Below are positions 7,645 through 16,236 of a stretch of 51,106 bases of DNA, in pieces. Numbering within the stretch: position 1 is the stretch's first letter; each line of letters opens with the position of its first letter. Location: assembly GCA_964475385.1 (NCBI GenBank), contig CAYYWV010000003.1, positions 1 through 51,106 of the forward strand. Direction: 5' to 3'. The notes beneath the pieces were generated by a model. It did not search any database. It saw only the letters and a program-made list of their open reading frames with translations, and was not told where the DNA came from. The position numbers were made by a program, and so were the translations under genes. Source of the DNA: CAYYWV01 sp964475385 (lineage in GTDB: Bacteria; Pseudomonadota; Alphaproteobacteria; JAAXGF01).

Positions 7645-8577
7645 ATGGCTGAGCATGCGGTTCCGGCGGAGCGTTATGGCAAGGCGGCGAGCGGGCTGAG
7701 GGCGCGGTTGCGCGCGCTTTCTCTGCGCAGCGAGGCCTTTCGCGGCTACGCGCTGCTCTCGCCGACGCTGGGCTTCATGATCCTGGTGCTGGCAGTGCCG
7801 GTCGGGATCCTGGTCGTCTTCAGCTTCTGGACCCAGGTCTATCTCGACTTCGACAAGAGCTTCTCGCTCGCCAACTACATCGCTTATTTCCAAAAGCCCA
7901 TCTACAACAAGCTACTGTGGAAGTCGATCCGGATCTCGGGCATGGTCACCATCGCGACCGTGGTGCTGGCCTACCCGATGGCCTACTTCATCGCCTTCAA
8001 GGTGACCCGGCAGAAGCTCGTCTGGTTGATCCTGATCACGGTGCCGTTCTGGACGAGCTATCTGCTCCGCGTGTTCGCGTGGAAGATCATCCTCGGCTAC
8101 AACGGGGTCATCAACTCGGGGCTCGGCGCTCTGGGGCTGATCAAGGAGCCGCTCGAGTTCCTGCTTTACAACCCGACCGCGGTGGTGATCACGCTGGCGC
8201 ATGCCTGGGCGGCGTTTGCGATCCTGCCGATCTACGTGTCGCTCGAGAAGATCGACCGCTCGCTCCTCGAGGCGGCGACCGACCTCGGCGACGGGCCGGC
8301 GATGCGCTTTCTTAGGGTGACGCTGCCGTTATCCATGCCGGGGGTGATCGCGGCGAGCCTGCTCGTGTTCATCCCGACGGTCGGCGACTACGTAACGCCC
8401 AAGCTCGTCGGCGGCACCACGGGCATCATGATCGGCAACATCATCCAGTCGATGTTCGGCAAGGCCAACAACTGGCCCATGGGAGCGGCGCTTTCGGTGA
8501 TCTCGATGATCGTGATCACGATCCTGGTCACCGCTTTCCTGTGGTTCACCAAACGCGTGCGCAAGGGGATCGCATGA
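7645..8577 (+). CDS. potB: polyamine ABC transporter, permease subunit 1
   Basis: This 310-residue inner-membrane permease has a cytoplasmic N-terminal tail of about 35 residues and six hydrophobic helices. The EAA loop (LEAATDLGDGPAMRFLRVTLPLSMPGVIAASLLVFIP, about residues 210-245) docks on the ATPase PotA. The central PFWTSYLLRVFAWKIILGYNGVIN is characteristic of PotB/PotH. The ATG at 7645 follows a GC-rich stretch 233 bases after potD. Its stop overlaps the potC start by four bases (ATGA), implying translational coupling. It pairs with PotC to form the channel. Confidence 0.93.
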   Translation: MAEHAVPAERYGKAASGLRARLRALSLRSEAFRGYALLSPTLGFMILVLAVPVGILVVFSFWTQVYLDFDKSFSLANYIAYFQKPIYNKLLWKSIRISGMVTIATVVLAYPMAYFIAFKVTRQKLVWLILITVPFWTSYLLRVFAWKIILGYNGVINSGLGALGLIKEPLEFLLYNPTAVVITLAHAWAAFAILPIYVSLEKIDRSLLEAATDLGDGPAMRFLRVTLPLSMPGVIAASLLVFIPTVGDYVTPKLVGGTTGIMIGNIIQSMFGKANNWPMGAALSVISMIVITILVTAFLWFTKRVRKGIA

Positions 8578-9392
8578 GCAGCGTTGCGCTCGGCCGGCGG
8601 CGGTTCGGAGGGCTTACGGTCTACGCCGTGCTCTACCTCGTGTTCATCTATGTGCCGGTCTTGTTTCTGCCCTTGTTCTCATTCAACGATTCGATCTACG
8701 TCGCCTTTCCGCTCAAGGGCTTCACCTTCGCCTGGTACGAGAAAATGGCGAACAGCCCGGGGCTGATCAGCGCGCTCGTCAACTCGATCAAGGTGGGGGC
8801 GACGGTGGCGGTGGTCAGCACCATCTTCGGCACCCTCGCCGCCAAGGCGGTGACCCGCTACCGCCTGCCCGGGCGCGGGCCGACGGTGGGCTTCATCATG
8901 CTGCCGCTGGTGATTCCCGGAATCATCATGGGGATCGCGCTTTTGGTGCTCGCCAACTTCGTCGGGATCAAGCTGTCGCTGTTCACCATCGGGCTCGGGC
9001 ATATGCTGGAGACGATCCCGTTTTCGATGCTGGTGATGATCTCCAGGCTCGAGGGCTTCGACAAGAACCTAGAAGAAGCCTCGCTCGACCTCGGCGAAAG
9101 CGCCTGGACGACGTTTTGGCGGGTGACCTTTCCGCTCGCTATTCCGGGGCTGATCGCGAGCCTTCTTCTGACGTTCACGATCTCGTTCGACGAGTTCATC
9201 CTCGCCTTTTTCCTGGCCGGGACCGACGTGACCCTGCCGATTTACATCTGGAGCCAGCTCCGCTTCCCGGCCAAGCTGCCGAGCGTGCTGGCGCTTGGGG
9301 CCTCTATTCTCGCTGCGTCCTTCGTCATCGTCACCTTCGCCGAGTGGGTCCGCCGCCGCGGGGTCCAGATCAAGACGGCGTCGGGCGTGTAA
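8574..9392 (+). CDS. potC: polyamine ABC transporter, permease subunit 2
   Basis: This 272-residue partner permease has six helices. The first contains YLVFIYVPVLFLPLFSFNDS, and the following GFTFAWYEKM is typical of PotC/PotI. The EAA loop is LEEASLDLGESAWTTFWRVTFPLAIPGLIASLLLTF near residues 160-195, followed by TISFDEFILAFFLAG. I chose the ATG at 8574, which overlaps the potB stop, over an upstream in-frame ATG at 8541 that lies inside potB. PotA follows after 22 bases. Confidence 0.93.
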   Translation: MSSVALGRRRFGGLTVYAVLYLVFIYVPVLFLPLFSFNDSIYVAFPLKGFTFAWYEKMANSPGLISALVNSIKVGATVAVVSTIFGTLAAKAVTRYRLPGRGPTVGFIMLPLVIPGIIMGIALLVLANFVGIKLSLFTIGLGHMLETIPFSMLVMISRLEGFDKNLEEASLDLGESAWTTFWRVTFPLAIPGLIASLLLTFTISFDEFILAFFLAGTDVTLPIYIWSQLRFPAKLPSVLALGASILAASFVIVTFAEWVRRRGVQIKTASGV

Positions 9393-9414
9393 CGGTTCGG
9401 AGAACGGTTTATTC

Positions 9415-10518
9415 ATGGCCGAGAGCAACAGCATCATCTCGATCCGCAACGTCTCGAAGCGCTTCGGCGAGGTCCGGGCGGTCAACGCGGTCAACCTCGA
9501 GATCCGCCGGGGCGAGTTCTTCTCGCTTTTGGGGCCGTCGGGCTGCGGCAAGACGACGCTTTTGCGGATGCTGGCGGGGTTCGAGGCGCCGACCGAGGGC
9601 GAGATCTTCATCGACGGCCAACCCATGTCGACGGTGCCGCCCAACCACCGCCCGGTCAACATGGTGTTCCAGAACTACGCGATCTTCCCGCATCTCGACG
9701 TGCGCGCGAACATCGCCTACGGGATGCGCAAGTCGGGGCTGTCGAAGGCGGAGCTCAACGCCCGCGTCGACGAGATGCTCGAGATGATCAAGCTGCCGGG
9801 CTACGGCGGACGCGGCGCGAACGAGCTTTCGGGCGGCGAGCGCCAGCGGGTCGCGCTCGCCCGGGCGCTGATCAAGAAGCCCAAGGTTCTGCTGCTCGAC
9901 GAGCCTTTGGGCGCGCTCGACAAGAAGCTGCGCGAGCAGATGCAGCTCGAGTTGCGCGCGCTCCAGAAGTCGGTGGGGATCACCTTCGTGTTCGTGACCC
10001 ACGACCAGGAAGAGGCGCTCACCATGTCGGACCGGATTGCGGTCATGTCGGGGGGGCGGGTGCTTCAGGTCGAATCGCCGGTCCGCCTTTACGAGACCCC
10101 CAACTGCCGGTTCGTCGCCGACTTCATCGGCACCATGAACTTCTTCGAGGGCGCGTTGCGCGGCGTCGAGGACGGCGTCGCCGTGGTCGACGCCGGCCCG
10201 CTCGGCGAGATCCGGGCGCGGCCCGAGACCGAGCTTCCGCCGCCCGGCGATATCATCGTCGCCATCCGGCCCGAGAAGTTCCGGATCGATTTCGCCCCTC
10301 CCGCCGAGCGCGGGGTCAACGCGGTCGAAGGCCGCCTCGGGCCGGCGGCCTATCTCGGCGACCGGAGCCACCTTTACGTCAACATCCCCGGCCGCGAGCA
10401 GCCGGTGGCGGTGGCGACCCAAAACATGGAGCGCATGGAAACCCTCGACTTCGCGGCCGAGCGTCCGGTCTGGCTGAGCTGGTCGGCCGAAGCGGTCGTC
10501 ATCCTGCCCCGCGAGTAG
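9415..10518 (+). CDS. potA: polyamine ABC transporter, ATP-binding subunit
   Basis: This 367-residue ATPase drives the PotBC channel. Walker A is GPSGCGKTT near residue 43, the Q-loop is NMVFQNYAIFPH, the ABC signature is LSGGERQRVALARAL near 142, Walker B is VLLLDEPLGALD near 162, and the switch His lies in FVTHDQEEAL. The last 110 residues form the TOBE regulatory domain typical of PotA (VAIRPEKFRI). I chose the ATG at 9415; the longer frame starting at 9295 lies inside potC. The next gene follows after 59 bases, which makes the oxidase likely part of the same transcript. Confidence 0.94.
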   Translation: MAESNSIISIRNVSKRFGEVRAVNAVNLEIRRGEFFSLLGPSGCGKTTLLRMLAGFEAPTEGEIFIDGQPMSTVPPNHRPVNMVFQNYAIFPHLDVRANIAYGMRKSGLSKAELNARVDEMLEMIKLPGYGGRGANELSGGERQRVALARALIKKPKVLLLDEPLGALDKKLREQMQLELRALQKSVGITFVFVTHDQEEALTMSDRIAVMSGGRVLQVESPVRLYETPNCRFVADFIGTMNFFEGALRGVEDGVAVVDAGPLGEIRARPETELPPPGDIIVAIRPEKFRIDFAPPAERGVNAVEGRLGPAAYLGDRSHLYVNIPGREQPVAVATQNMERMETLDFAAERPVWLSWSAEAVVILPRE

Positions 10519-10577
10519 GGGCGCGCAGCCGTGCGTCCGCGCCGCGCCGATTCATTTCGCCGCGCATCGCGGGCGCC

Positions 10578-11870
10578 GTGAGCGCCGGCTACATCGATTG
10601 TTACTACGCGCGCACGGCGACCCCACAGGCGCCGCGGCCCGCGCTTTCCGGCGCGCTTGAGGCCGACGTCTGCGTGGTCGGCGGCGGGCTCGCCGGGCTA
10701 TCGGTCGCGCTGGAGCTCGCCGAACGGGGGCATTCGGTCGCGTTGGTCGAGGCGCGCCGCGTCGGCTGGGGCGCGTCGGGGCGCAACGGGGGCTTCGTCT
10801 CGCCCGGGTTTTCGCTTCCCGCCGAGCGGTTGATCGCCCGACTGGGGCTGGGTCGCGCCCGCGCGCTCTATGCGCTCAGCCGCGAGGCGGTGGCGCTCAT
10901 GCGCCGGCGCATCCAGGAGTACGCGATTCCCTGCGGCCCGATCGTCGACGGCATCCTCGAGGCCTCGTGGTTCGACGACGCCGACGGCCTCAAGCGCGAG
11001 CGCGACAGAATGGCCGAGGCCTTCGGGATCGAGCAAGAGTTCTGGCCCCGCGAACGGTTGCGCGCCGCGCTGGTGAGCGACCGTTACTACGACGGTCTTC
11101 TCAACCCCGAGGGCTTCCAGTTCCACCCCTTGAACTACTGCCTCGGCATCGCCGCCGCGGCCGAGCGCGCGGGCGCGCGTCTGTTCGAATCCTCGCCCGC
11201 GCGCGCGCTCGACCTCGACGGCCCGGTCAAGACCGTGACCACCGAAGGCGGGCGCGTGCGCGCCGGTCAGGTCGTGATCGCCTGCGGCGGCTATATCGAG
11301 CGGCTCGAGCCCCGGCTCGCTTCGGCGATTGTTCCGATTGCGACCTATGTCGTCGCGACCGAACCCCTGGGCGAGCGCCTCGAGACCGCGATCCGCGCGC
11401 CGTTCGCGGTTCACGACAACCGCTTCGCGCTCGATTACTACCGCGCGCTTGAGGATACGCGCATCCTCTGGGGCGGGCGGATCAGCATTCGCCGCTCCCC
11501 ACCCGATCTCGCAACCCTTATGCTCGGCGACCTCGTCAAGGTCTATCCACAGCTCCGCGGCGTCCGCGCCGAGACCGCGTGGAGCGGCCTGATGAGCTAC
11601 GCCGTCCACAAGATGCCTCAGATCGGCGCGCTCAGGCCCGGCGTCTGGTATGCGATGGGCTTCGGCGGCCACGGCATGAACACGACGACGATGGCGGGAA
11701 CGCTTATCGCCGCCGCGATCGCCGAGGGCGACGACCGCTACCGCCTGTTCGCGCCCTTCGGGTTGACGCCTGCGGGCGGACCCTTCGGCGCCCTTGCGGC
11801 GCAGGCGAGCTATTGGTACTACGAGGCTCTTGATTCCTTGCGGGCGCGCCGCGGTCGGCAAGCGCCGTAG
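10578..11870 (+). CDS. puuB: FAD-dependent oxidoreductase, gamma-glutamylputrescine oxidase-like
   Basis: This 430-residue flavoenzyme of the DAO family matches the PuuB/OrdL group, which oxidises gamma-glutamylputrescine to the aldehyde. Marks are the N-terminal SYY-type tail (GYIDCYYARTA), the dinucleotide fold DVCVVGGGLAGLSVALELAERG near residue 31, VGWGASGRNGGFVSPG near 65, and the C-terminal FGGHGMNTT. It starts with GTG at 10578. Placement right behind potA fits oxidation of imported polyamine. No PuuA-type glutamine synthetase or PuuC lies in the window, so the substrate may instead be free putrescine or another secondary amine. Confidence 0.8.
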   Translation: MSAGYIDCYYARTATPQAPRPALSGALEADVCVVGGGLAGLSVALELAERGHSVALVEARRVGWGASGRNGGFVSPGFSLPAERLIARLGLGRARALYALSREAVALMRRRIQEYAIPCGPIVDGILEASWFDDADGLKRERDRMAEAFGIEQEFWPRERLRAALVSDRYYDGLLNPEGFQFHPLNYCLGIAAAAERAGARLFESSPARALDLDGPVKTVTTEGGRVRAGQVVIACGGYIERLEPRLASAIVPIATYVVATEPLGERLETAIRAPFAVHDNRFALDYYRALEDTRILWGGRISIRRSPPDLATLMLGDLVKVYPQLRGVRAETAWSGLMSYAVHKMPQIGALRPGVWYAMGFGGHGMNTTTMAGTLIAAAIAEGDDRYRLFAPFGLTPAGGPFGALAAQASYWYYEALDSLRARRGRQAP

Positions 11871-11904
11871 GGGTTCTCCTACGTCTAGTTTTTCGTGAGG
11901 CTCC

Positions 11905-13131
11905 ATGAACGCAAACGTCCGCCGTCCTGCGCGCCCGGCCGAGACCGTCTCGGGACTTCCGTACTCGCGGCTCGTCACCTGGATCGAAGGCAAAGGCTCG
12001 CGGGCTTGGGACGTTCATATCCGCGCCCGCGAGCTCCAGGAGCAGGGCCGCGACGTCATCCTGCTCAGCGTCGGCGATCCCGACTTCGACACCCCGCCCG
12101 CCATCGTCGATGCGGCGATCGAAGGGCTTCGGGCCGGCCACACCCATTACACCTCGATGGAGGGAATCCCGCCGCTGCGCAAGGCCATCGCGCGCCGTCA
12201 CGAGAAACTCACCGGCCATCGGGCGGACCCGGACCAGGTGGTCGTGCTGCCGGGCGCGCAGTGCGCCTTGTTCTCGACCATGATGTGCCTCGCCCAGCCC
12301 GGCGACGAGGTGATCGTGCCCGAGCCCATGTACGTCACCTACGAAGCGGTGATCGGGGCGACCGGCGCGCGTCTGGTCGAGGTTCCCTTGCGTGCGGAGC
12401 GCGGCTTTCATATCGACCCGGCCGACCTCGCGGCGGCGGTGACGCCGCGCACCCGCGTGGTCCTGATCAACTTCCCGCACAATCCGACCGGGGCCGGCAT
12501 CACGGCGGACGAGCTCGAAGGCGTCGCTCAGGTCTGCCGCGAGAACGACCTGTGGCTGGTGTCCGACGAGGTCTATGCGACGCTCACTTATGGGGTCGCG
12601 CACCGGTCGCCGGTCGCGCTTCCCGGCATGGCCGAGCGCACCGTGGTCGTCGACAGCCTGTCGAAGTCGCACGCCATGACCGGCTGGCGGCTCGGCTGGG
12701 CGATCGCGCCCGGCGCGCTTCCGCGTCACCTCGCCAACCTCGCGCTCTGCATGCTCTACGGCTGTCCGCCGTTCATTCAGGATGCGGCGGTGGTCGCGCT
12801 CGAGCGCGAGTTCGAGGAGATCGACGCCATGCGGGCCGAGTTCCGCGCCCGCCGCGATCGCGTGGTCGCGCTGATCGAGGATATGCCGCTGGCGCGTTGC
12901 ACGCCGCCCGAGGGCTCGATGTTCCTGATGATCGACATTCGCGAGACCGGGCTCGGCGGCGAGGAGTTCGCCTTCCGGCTGGTCGAAAGCGAAGGCGTGT
13001 CCTTGCTTCCTTGCGACGGCTTCGGCCCCAGCGCGGCCGGGCATCTCAGGATGTCGCTGTCGGCCCCGATGGCGGTCCTCGAAGAGGCCTGCCGCCGCTT
13101 GGAGCGCTTTATCCGCGGCCTCAATCGGTAA
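11905..13131 (+). CDS. aruH: PLP-dependent aminotransferase, arginine:pyruvate transaminase-like
   Basis: This 408-residue fold-type I aminotransferase closely follows Pseudomonas AruH, which transaminates L-arginine to 2-ketoarginine. Shared stretches are AWDVHIRARELQEQG, LLSVGDPDFDTP, THYTSMEGIPPLRKAI, VVLPGAQCALFS, EPMYVTYEAVIGATGAR, FPHNPTGAGI and SLSKSHAMTGWRLGWA, where the Lys of SLSKSH near residue 251 binds PLP, then CMLYGCPPFIQDAA. It follows the oxidase by 34 bases. Together with PotABCD this suggests one unit for polyamine and basic amino-acid breakdown. AruI, the usual 2-ketoarginine decarboxylase, is not in the window. Confidence 0.78.
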   Translation: MNANVRRPARPAETVSGLPYSRLVTWIEGKGSRAWDVHIRARELQEQGRDVILLSVGDPDFDTPPAIVDAAIEGLRAGHTHYTSMEGIPPLRKAIARRHEKLTGHRADPDQVVVLPGAQCALFSTMMCLAQPGDEVIVPEPMYVTYEAVIGATGARLVEVPLRAERGFHIDPADLAAAVTPRTRVVLINFPHNPTGAGITADELEGVAQVCRENDLWLVSDEVYATLTYGVAHRSPVALPGMAERTVVVDSLSKSHAMTGWRLGWAIAPGALPRHLANLALCMLYGCPPFIQDAAVVALEREFEEIDAMRAEFRARRDRVVALIEDMPLARCTPPEGSMFLMIDIRETGLGGEEFAFRLVESEGVSLLPCDGFGPSAAGHLRMSLSAPMAVLEEACRRLERFIRGLNR

Positions 13132-13205
13132 CAGCCCGGGGCGGACCGGCGGGCTCGCCGCCGATCCTTGACGCCACGGACCGAAAATCGGGGTAACATT
13201 CGTCC

Positions 13206-13568
13206 ATGCCCGAATCGGAGTACCAAGCCTACTACGCGGTCGTGCGAAAGATTCCGCCGGGGCGCGTCATGACCTATGGCGACGTGGCGCGGGCGGCCGC
13301 CCGCCCCGGCTGCGCGCGCCGGGTCGGCTATGCGCTCGCCGCGCTTCGCGGCTCCGATGCGCCTTGGTGGCGGGTGGTCAACGCCCGGGGCGGGATCAGC
13401 CCGCGCGCGGGCGAAGCCGGGCCGAGCCTGCGCCAACGCCGCCTTCTGGAGGCCGAAGGCGTGGTCTTCGACGCCGCCGGTCGGATCGACCTTGCGCGCT
13501 ATCGCCACCGGCCGCAGGAAGGCGCGGCGCGGCCCCGATTGCCGTTCGAGGAGCTCTTCAATGTCTGA
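13206..13568 (+). CDS. alkyltransferase-like (ATL) DNA damage-recognition protein
   Basis: This 120-residue protein has the MGMT C-terminal fold: helix-turn-helix start YYAVVRKIPPGRVMTYGDVARAA, the arginine finger region CARRVGYAL, and a lesion-binding loop. The catalytic PCHR is replaced by PWWR (residues 53-56), so the acceptor cysteine is gone. That is the hallmark of ATL proteins, which bind O6-alkylguanine and hand it to nucleotide-excision repair without removing the alkyl group. It sits 74 bases after aruH and 17 before the SDR, probably at the tail of the same transcript; a link to amine metabolism is not evident. Confidence 0.86.
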   Translation: MPESEYQAYYAVVRKIPPGRVMTYGDVARAAARPGCARRVGYALAALRGSDAPWWRVVNARGGISPRAGEAGPSLRQRRLLEAEGVVFDAAGRIDLARYRHRPQEGAARPRLPFEELFNV

Positions 13569-13585
13569 AGTTTGGCGCCGTCAAC

Positions 13586-14296
13586 ATGAAACGCTCTGAG
13601 ACCAAGGTTGCGATCGTCACCGCCGCCGGCCGCGGCATCGGCGCGGGATGCGCCCGCGCGCTCGCCCGCCGCGGCTATGCGCTCGTCCTGATGTCGTCGT
13701 CGGGCGGCGCCGAGGCGCTCGCCCGCGAGCTCGACGCGATCGCAGTGACCGGATCGGTCGCGCGCAAGAACGACCTCGAAGAGCTGGTCTCCGCCGCGCT
13801 CGAGGCCTACGGGCGGATCGACGCGGTGATCAACAACACGGGCCACCCCGCCAAGGGGCCGCTTCTCGAGATCAGCGACGAGGCTTGGCACGAAGCGCTC
13901 GACCTTCTGGTGCTCAACGTGGTGCGCATGGCCCGGCTGGTCACGCCGGTCATGGCGGAGGGCGGCGGCGGCGCAATCGTCAACATCTCGTCCGTGGGCG
14001 CGATCGAGCCGAGCCCCCGGTTCCCGCTCTCGTCGTCGCTGCGCGCGGCGCTCGCCGGGTTCGCTAAGCTCTACGCCGACGCGCACGCCGCCGACAACAT
14101 TCGCATGAACAACCTGTTGCCGGGCTTCGTCGACAACTACCCCGCAGACGCCGAGACGCTCGCCGCCATTCCGGCCGGGCGTTACGCGCGCATGGACGAG
14201 ATCGGCGAGACGGCGGCCTTCCTGGTCTCGGACGCGGCCGCCTATATCACGGGGCAGAACATTCGGGTCGACGGCGGGCTCGCGCGGTCGATCTGA
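13586..14296 (+). CDS. non-canonical SDR-fold protein
   Basis: This 236-residue Rossmann protein shows the SDR pattern TAAGRGIGAGCARALARRGY at the N-terminus, NNTGHPAKGPLL near residue 80, NISSVG near 132 and a C-terminal ITGQNIRVDGG. The catalytic Tyr-x-x-x-Lys is absent: the equivalent stretch is PLSSSLRAALAGFAKLYAD, giving Ser and Arg where Tyr and Lys belong. Similar SSS-x-x-RAAL forms recur in a subgroup annotated only as SDR oxidoreductases. It may bind a dinucleotide without classical carbonyl reduction. The start is the ATG at 13586 rather than an upstream extension that overlaps the ATL gene. Confidence 0.82.
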   Translation: MKRSETKVAIVTAAGRGIGAGCARALARRGYALVLMSSSGGAEALARELDAIAVTGSVARKNDLEELVSAALEAYGRIDAVINNTGHPAKGPLLEISDEAWHEALDLLVLNVVRMARLVTPVMAEGGGGAIVNISSVGAIEPSPRFPLSSSLRAALAGFAKLYADAHAADNIRMNNLLPGFVDNYPADAETLAAIPAGRYARMDEIGETAAFLVSDAAAYITGQNIRVDGGLARSI

Positions 14297-14308
14297 TCGC
14301 ATTTCGCC

Positions 14309-14359
14309 TTTGAACGACCTATGCGACCGAGGCCCGAGTCTCCTTATAGGCGAACGGGC
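14309..14359. repeat. dispersed intergenic repeat, copy A
   Basis: This element starts TTTGAACGACCTATGCGACC and ends GGCGAACGGGC. About 45 of 52 aligned positions are shared with copy B at 50748-50799, and its first 23 bases differ at one position from copy C at 51051. The arms CCTAT (14317-14321) and ATAGG (14346-14350) can pair. Confidence 0.7.
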
Positions 14360-14394
14360 AGGGCATGAGTCGTCCCCGCGCCCGGACGAACAAA

Positions 14395-14417
14395 GCGGGG
14401 GCCGTTAAGGCCCCCGC
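14395..14417 (-). terminator. terminator of the orphan binding protein gene
   Basis: A perfect 9-bp stem GCGGGGGCC/GGCCCCCGC (14395-14403 and 14409-14417) has a five-base loop and lies 23 bases after the minus-strand stop. On the minus strand it is followed by a short TTTG, so termination is probable but the T-tract is poor. Confidence 0.65.
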
Positions 14418-14440
14418 ATTCGCCTCGCGTTCAGGCGCGA

Positions 14441-16102
14441 TCAGCTTTCGATCGCAAGCTCGTTGGCGAAGATGTAAGACGTCGGGTGCATCTTGAAGCC
14501 CTTCACGCGCTTGTCGTAGCCGGTGAAGACCGAGCGCCACAGCGGCTGCACGATCGGGCCGTCCTCTTGCATAATGGTCTCGAGCTGGCACATGACCTCG
14601 CGCCGCTTGTCGACGTCCAAAATGCCTTCCGCCTTGGTCAGCAGACGGTCGAACTCGGGGTTCGAGTAGCTCGATTCGTTCCACGGCACGCCGGTCCGGT
14701 AGGCGAGGCCGAGAACCATGACGCCGAGCGGGCGGTGGGTCCAGCTCGTGAACCCGAAGGGCACCTTGTCCCAGGTCTCCCAGTACTGGGCCGAGGGCTT
14801 GACGCTGATCTTGGCGTTCACGCCCACGTCCTTCCACTGCTCGACCAGGGCCTGGACCGCAAGGAGCTCCCAGGGCGGATCTTTCTTGCAGACGATCTCG
14901 GTCTCGAACCCGTTGGGATAGCCGGCCTCGGCGAGCAGCTTCTTGGCCTTGGCGATATCGCGATCCATGAAGGGGAGCTTGCAGTACTCGGGATGGATCG
15001 GGGCGACGTGGTGGTGTTCGCCCGGCAGGCCGAGGTTGCGGTAGGCGAGCTCGAGCACCTTGCGCGAATCGGTCGCATACCGCATGGCCTTGCGCACCCG
15101 CGGATCGGCGAAGGGGCCCTGCGGCTTCATCCGGGCGACGCCGGTCTGGGCGGTCGCCACCTCGTAGATCTTGACGTGGGGCAGCTTCTTAAGAGTATCG
15201 ATCTGGGTGATCCCCGCTTCGTAAAGGCCGTGGACCTGCTTCGAGGCGATCGCCGCGAGGTTGGCCGAGGGGTCGTCGCCGAGGTCGATGAACTCGACCG
15301 TGTCGACGAACGGGCCGATCTTGCCCCAGTAGGGCCGGCGCGCCTTGACCACCGCCTTCTTGCCGACCTCGAGCTCGACCAGCTCGAACGCGCCGGTCCC
15401 GTTGGACCCGACATCGAAGAGGCCGTTCTCCTCGGGGTCGATCATCAGGAACGGGTAGTGGAACAGGTGCTCGGGCACGGCGAGCTGCGGGTTTTTGGCG
15501 TTCAGCCGGACGGTGTGCGAATCGACCTTCTCGATCGCGTTGGCGTCCCACAGCTCGGTCGTCTTCTTGCCGTCCTTTTCGACCTCGTTGAGCATGTAGC
15601 CCTTCATCAGGCCGACCACCGACGACCCGGTCTCCGGGTCGAGGACGTGTTTGATGTTCCAGATCACGTCATCGGCGGTGAAGTCGCGGCCGTTATGCCA
15701 CTTGATGCCTTTGCGGATGTAGAGGGTCCAGGTTCTGAGATCGTCGCTCGCTTCCCAACGTTCGAGCAGATAGGGCCGGGTCACGTTGTCCTGGCCCGTC
15801 TTGGTCAGATACTCGCAGACCTGGCGGGTGATGTTGCTGTCGAACACCCAGCTATAGGTATGCGGGGTCTTGAGCTCCTTAACGCGCATGCCGATCCGGA
15901 GCGTGCCTCCCATGGGCATGGCGGCGGCCCGCGCCGGCGCAACGAAGCTTTCGCCCGTCACTTTGCCGACGAAGGCGTACGCGGCGCCCGCCGACATTCC
16001 GAGAAGGGTGGCCGTGCGCAGGAACTCGCGCCGGTCGATCTTGCCCTCCGCGAGTTGCCGCTTGAGCGTCGGAATATAGGAATGTTCTTTGATCTCGGTC
16101 AT
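14441..16102 (-). CDS. peptide/solute-binding protein of ABC type (SBP family 5), orphan
   Basis: This 553-residue protein is an extracellular binding protein of the DppA/OppA class. The N-terminus has a cytoplasmic extension and a twin-arginine signal (DRREFLRTATLLGMSAGAAYAF near residues 24-45), so export by Tat is likely. The family signature GIKWHNGRDFTADDVIWNIKHVLDP lies near 132-156, followed by DPRVRKAMRYATDSRKVLE and PWELLAVQALVEQWKDVGVNAKI. No permease or ATPase of this class lies within the window, so the partner must be elsewhere or the gene is an orphan sensor. A strong ribosome binding site (AGGGAGGTG) precedes the ATG. Dipeptide, oligopeptide or opine-like ligands are all possible. 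Confidence 0.88.
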   Translation of the reverse strand: MTEIKEHSYIPTLKRQLAEGKIDRREFLRTATLLGMSAGAAYAFVGKVTGESFVAPARAAAMPMGGTLRIGMRVKELKTPHTYSWVFDSNITRQVCEYLTKTGQDNVTRPYLLERWEASDDLRTWTLYIRKGIKWHNGRDFTADDVIWNIKHVLDPETGSSVVGLMKGYMLNEVEKDGKKTTELWDANAIEKVDSHTVRLNAKNPQLAVPEHLFHYPFLMIDPEENGLFDVGSNGTGAFELVELEVGKKAVVKARRPYWGKIGPFVDTVEFIDLGDDPSANLAAIASKQVHGLYEAGITQIDTLKKLPHVKIYEVATAQTGVARMKPQGPFADPRVRKAMRYATDSRKVLELAYRNLGLPGEHHHVAPIHPEYCKLPFMDRDIAKAKKLLAEAGYPNGFETEIVCKKDPPWELLAVQALVEQWKDVGVNAKISVKPSAQYWETWDKVPFGFTSWTHRPLGVMVLGLAYRTGVPWNESSYSNPEFDRLLTKAEGILDVDKRREVMCQLETIMQEDGPIVQPLWRSVFTGYDKRVKGFKMHPTSYIFANELAIES

Positions 16103-16188
16103 GAGGTGTCACCTCCCTTGAAGTCGCGCCCCGCCGTCGGGCTTCTGTTCGTTGTTGGAGGGCGGCGGGCCCGGTCGTCTACCGCTCC

Positions 16189-16217
16189 ATGATTTTCTTC
16201 CCGGGCCGTGCTGTCAA
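16189..16217 (-). promoter_or_regulatory. sigma70-type promoter of the orphan binding protein gene
   Basis: On the minus strand a perfect TTGACA (complement of 16212-16217) and AATCAT (complement of 16189-16194) are spaced by 17 bases. This predicts a transcription start near 16182 and a leader of about 80 bases. Confidence 0.6.
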
Positions 16218-16236
16218 TCACGCTCCCGCCCTTTTT

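Noticed and set aside
13571..13585. Ribosome binding site for the non-canonical SDR
   Set aside because: The 15 bases before the ATG have no purine-rich match; coupling to the ATL gene is more likely than an independent site.
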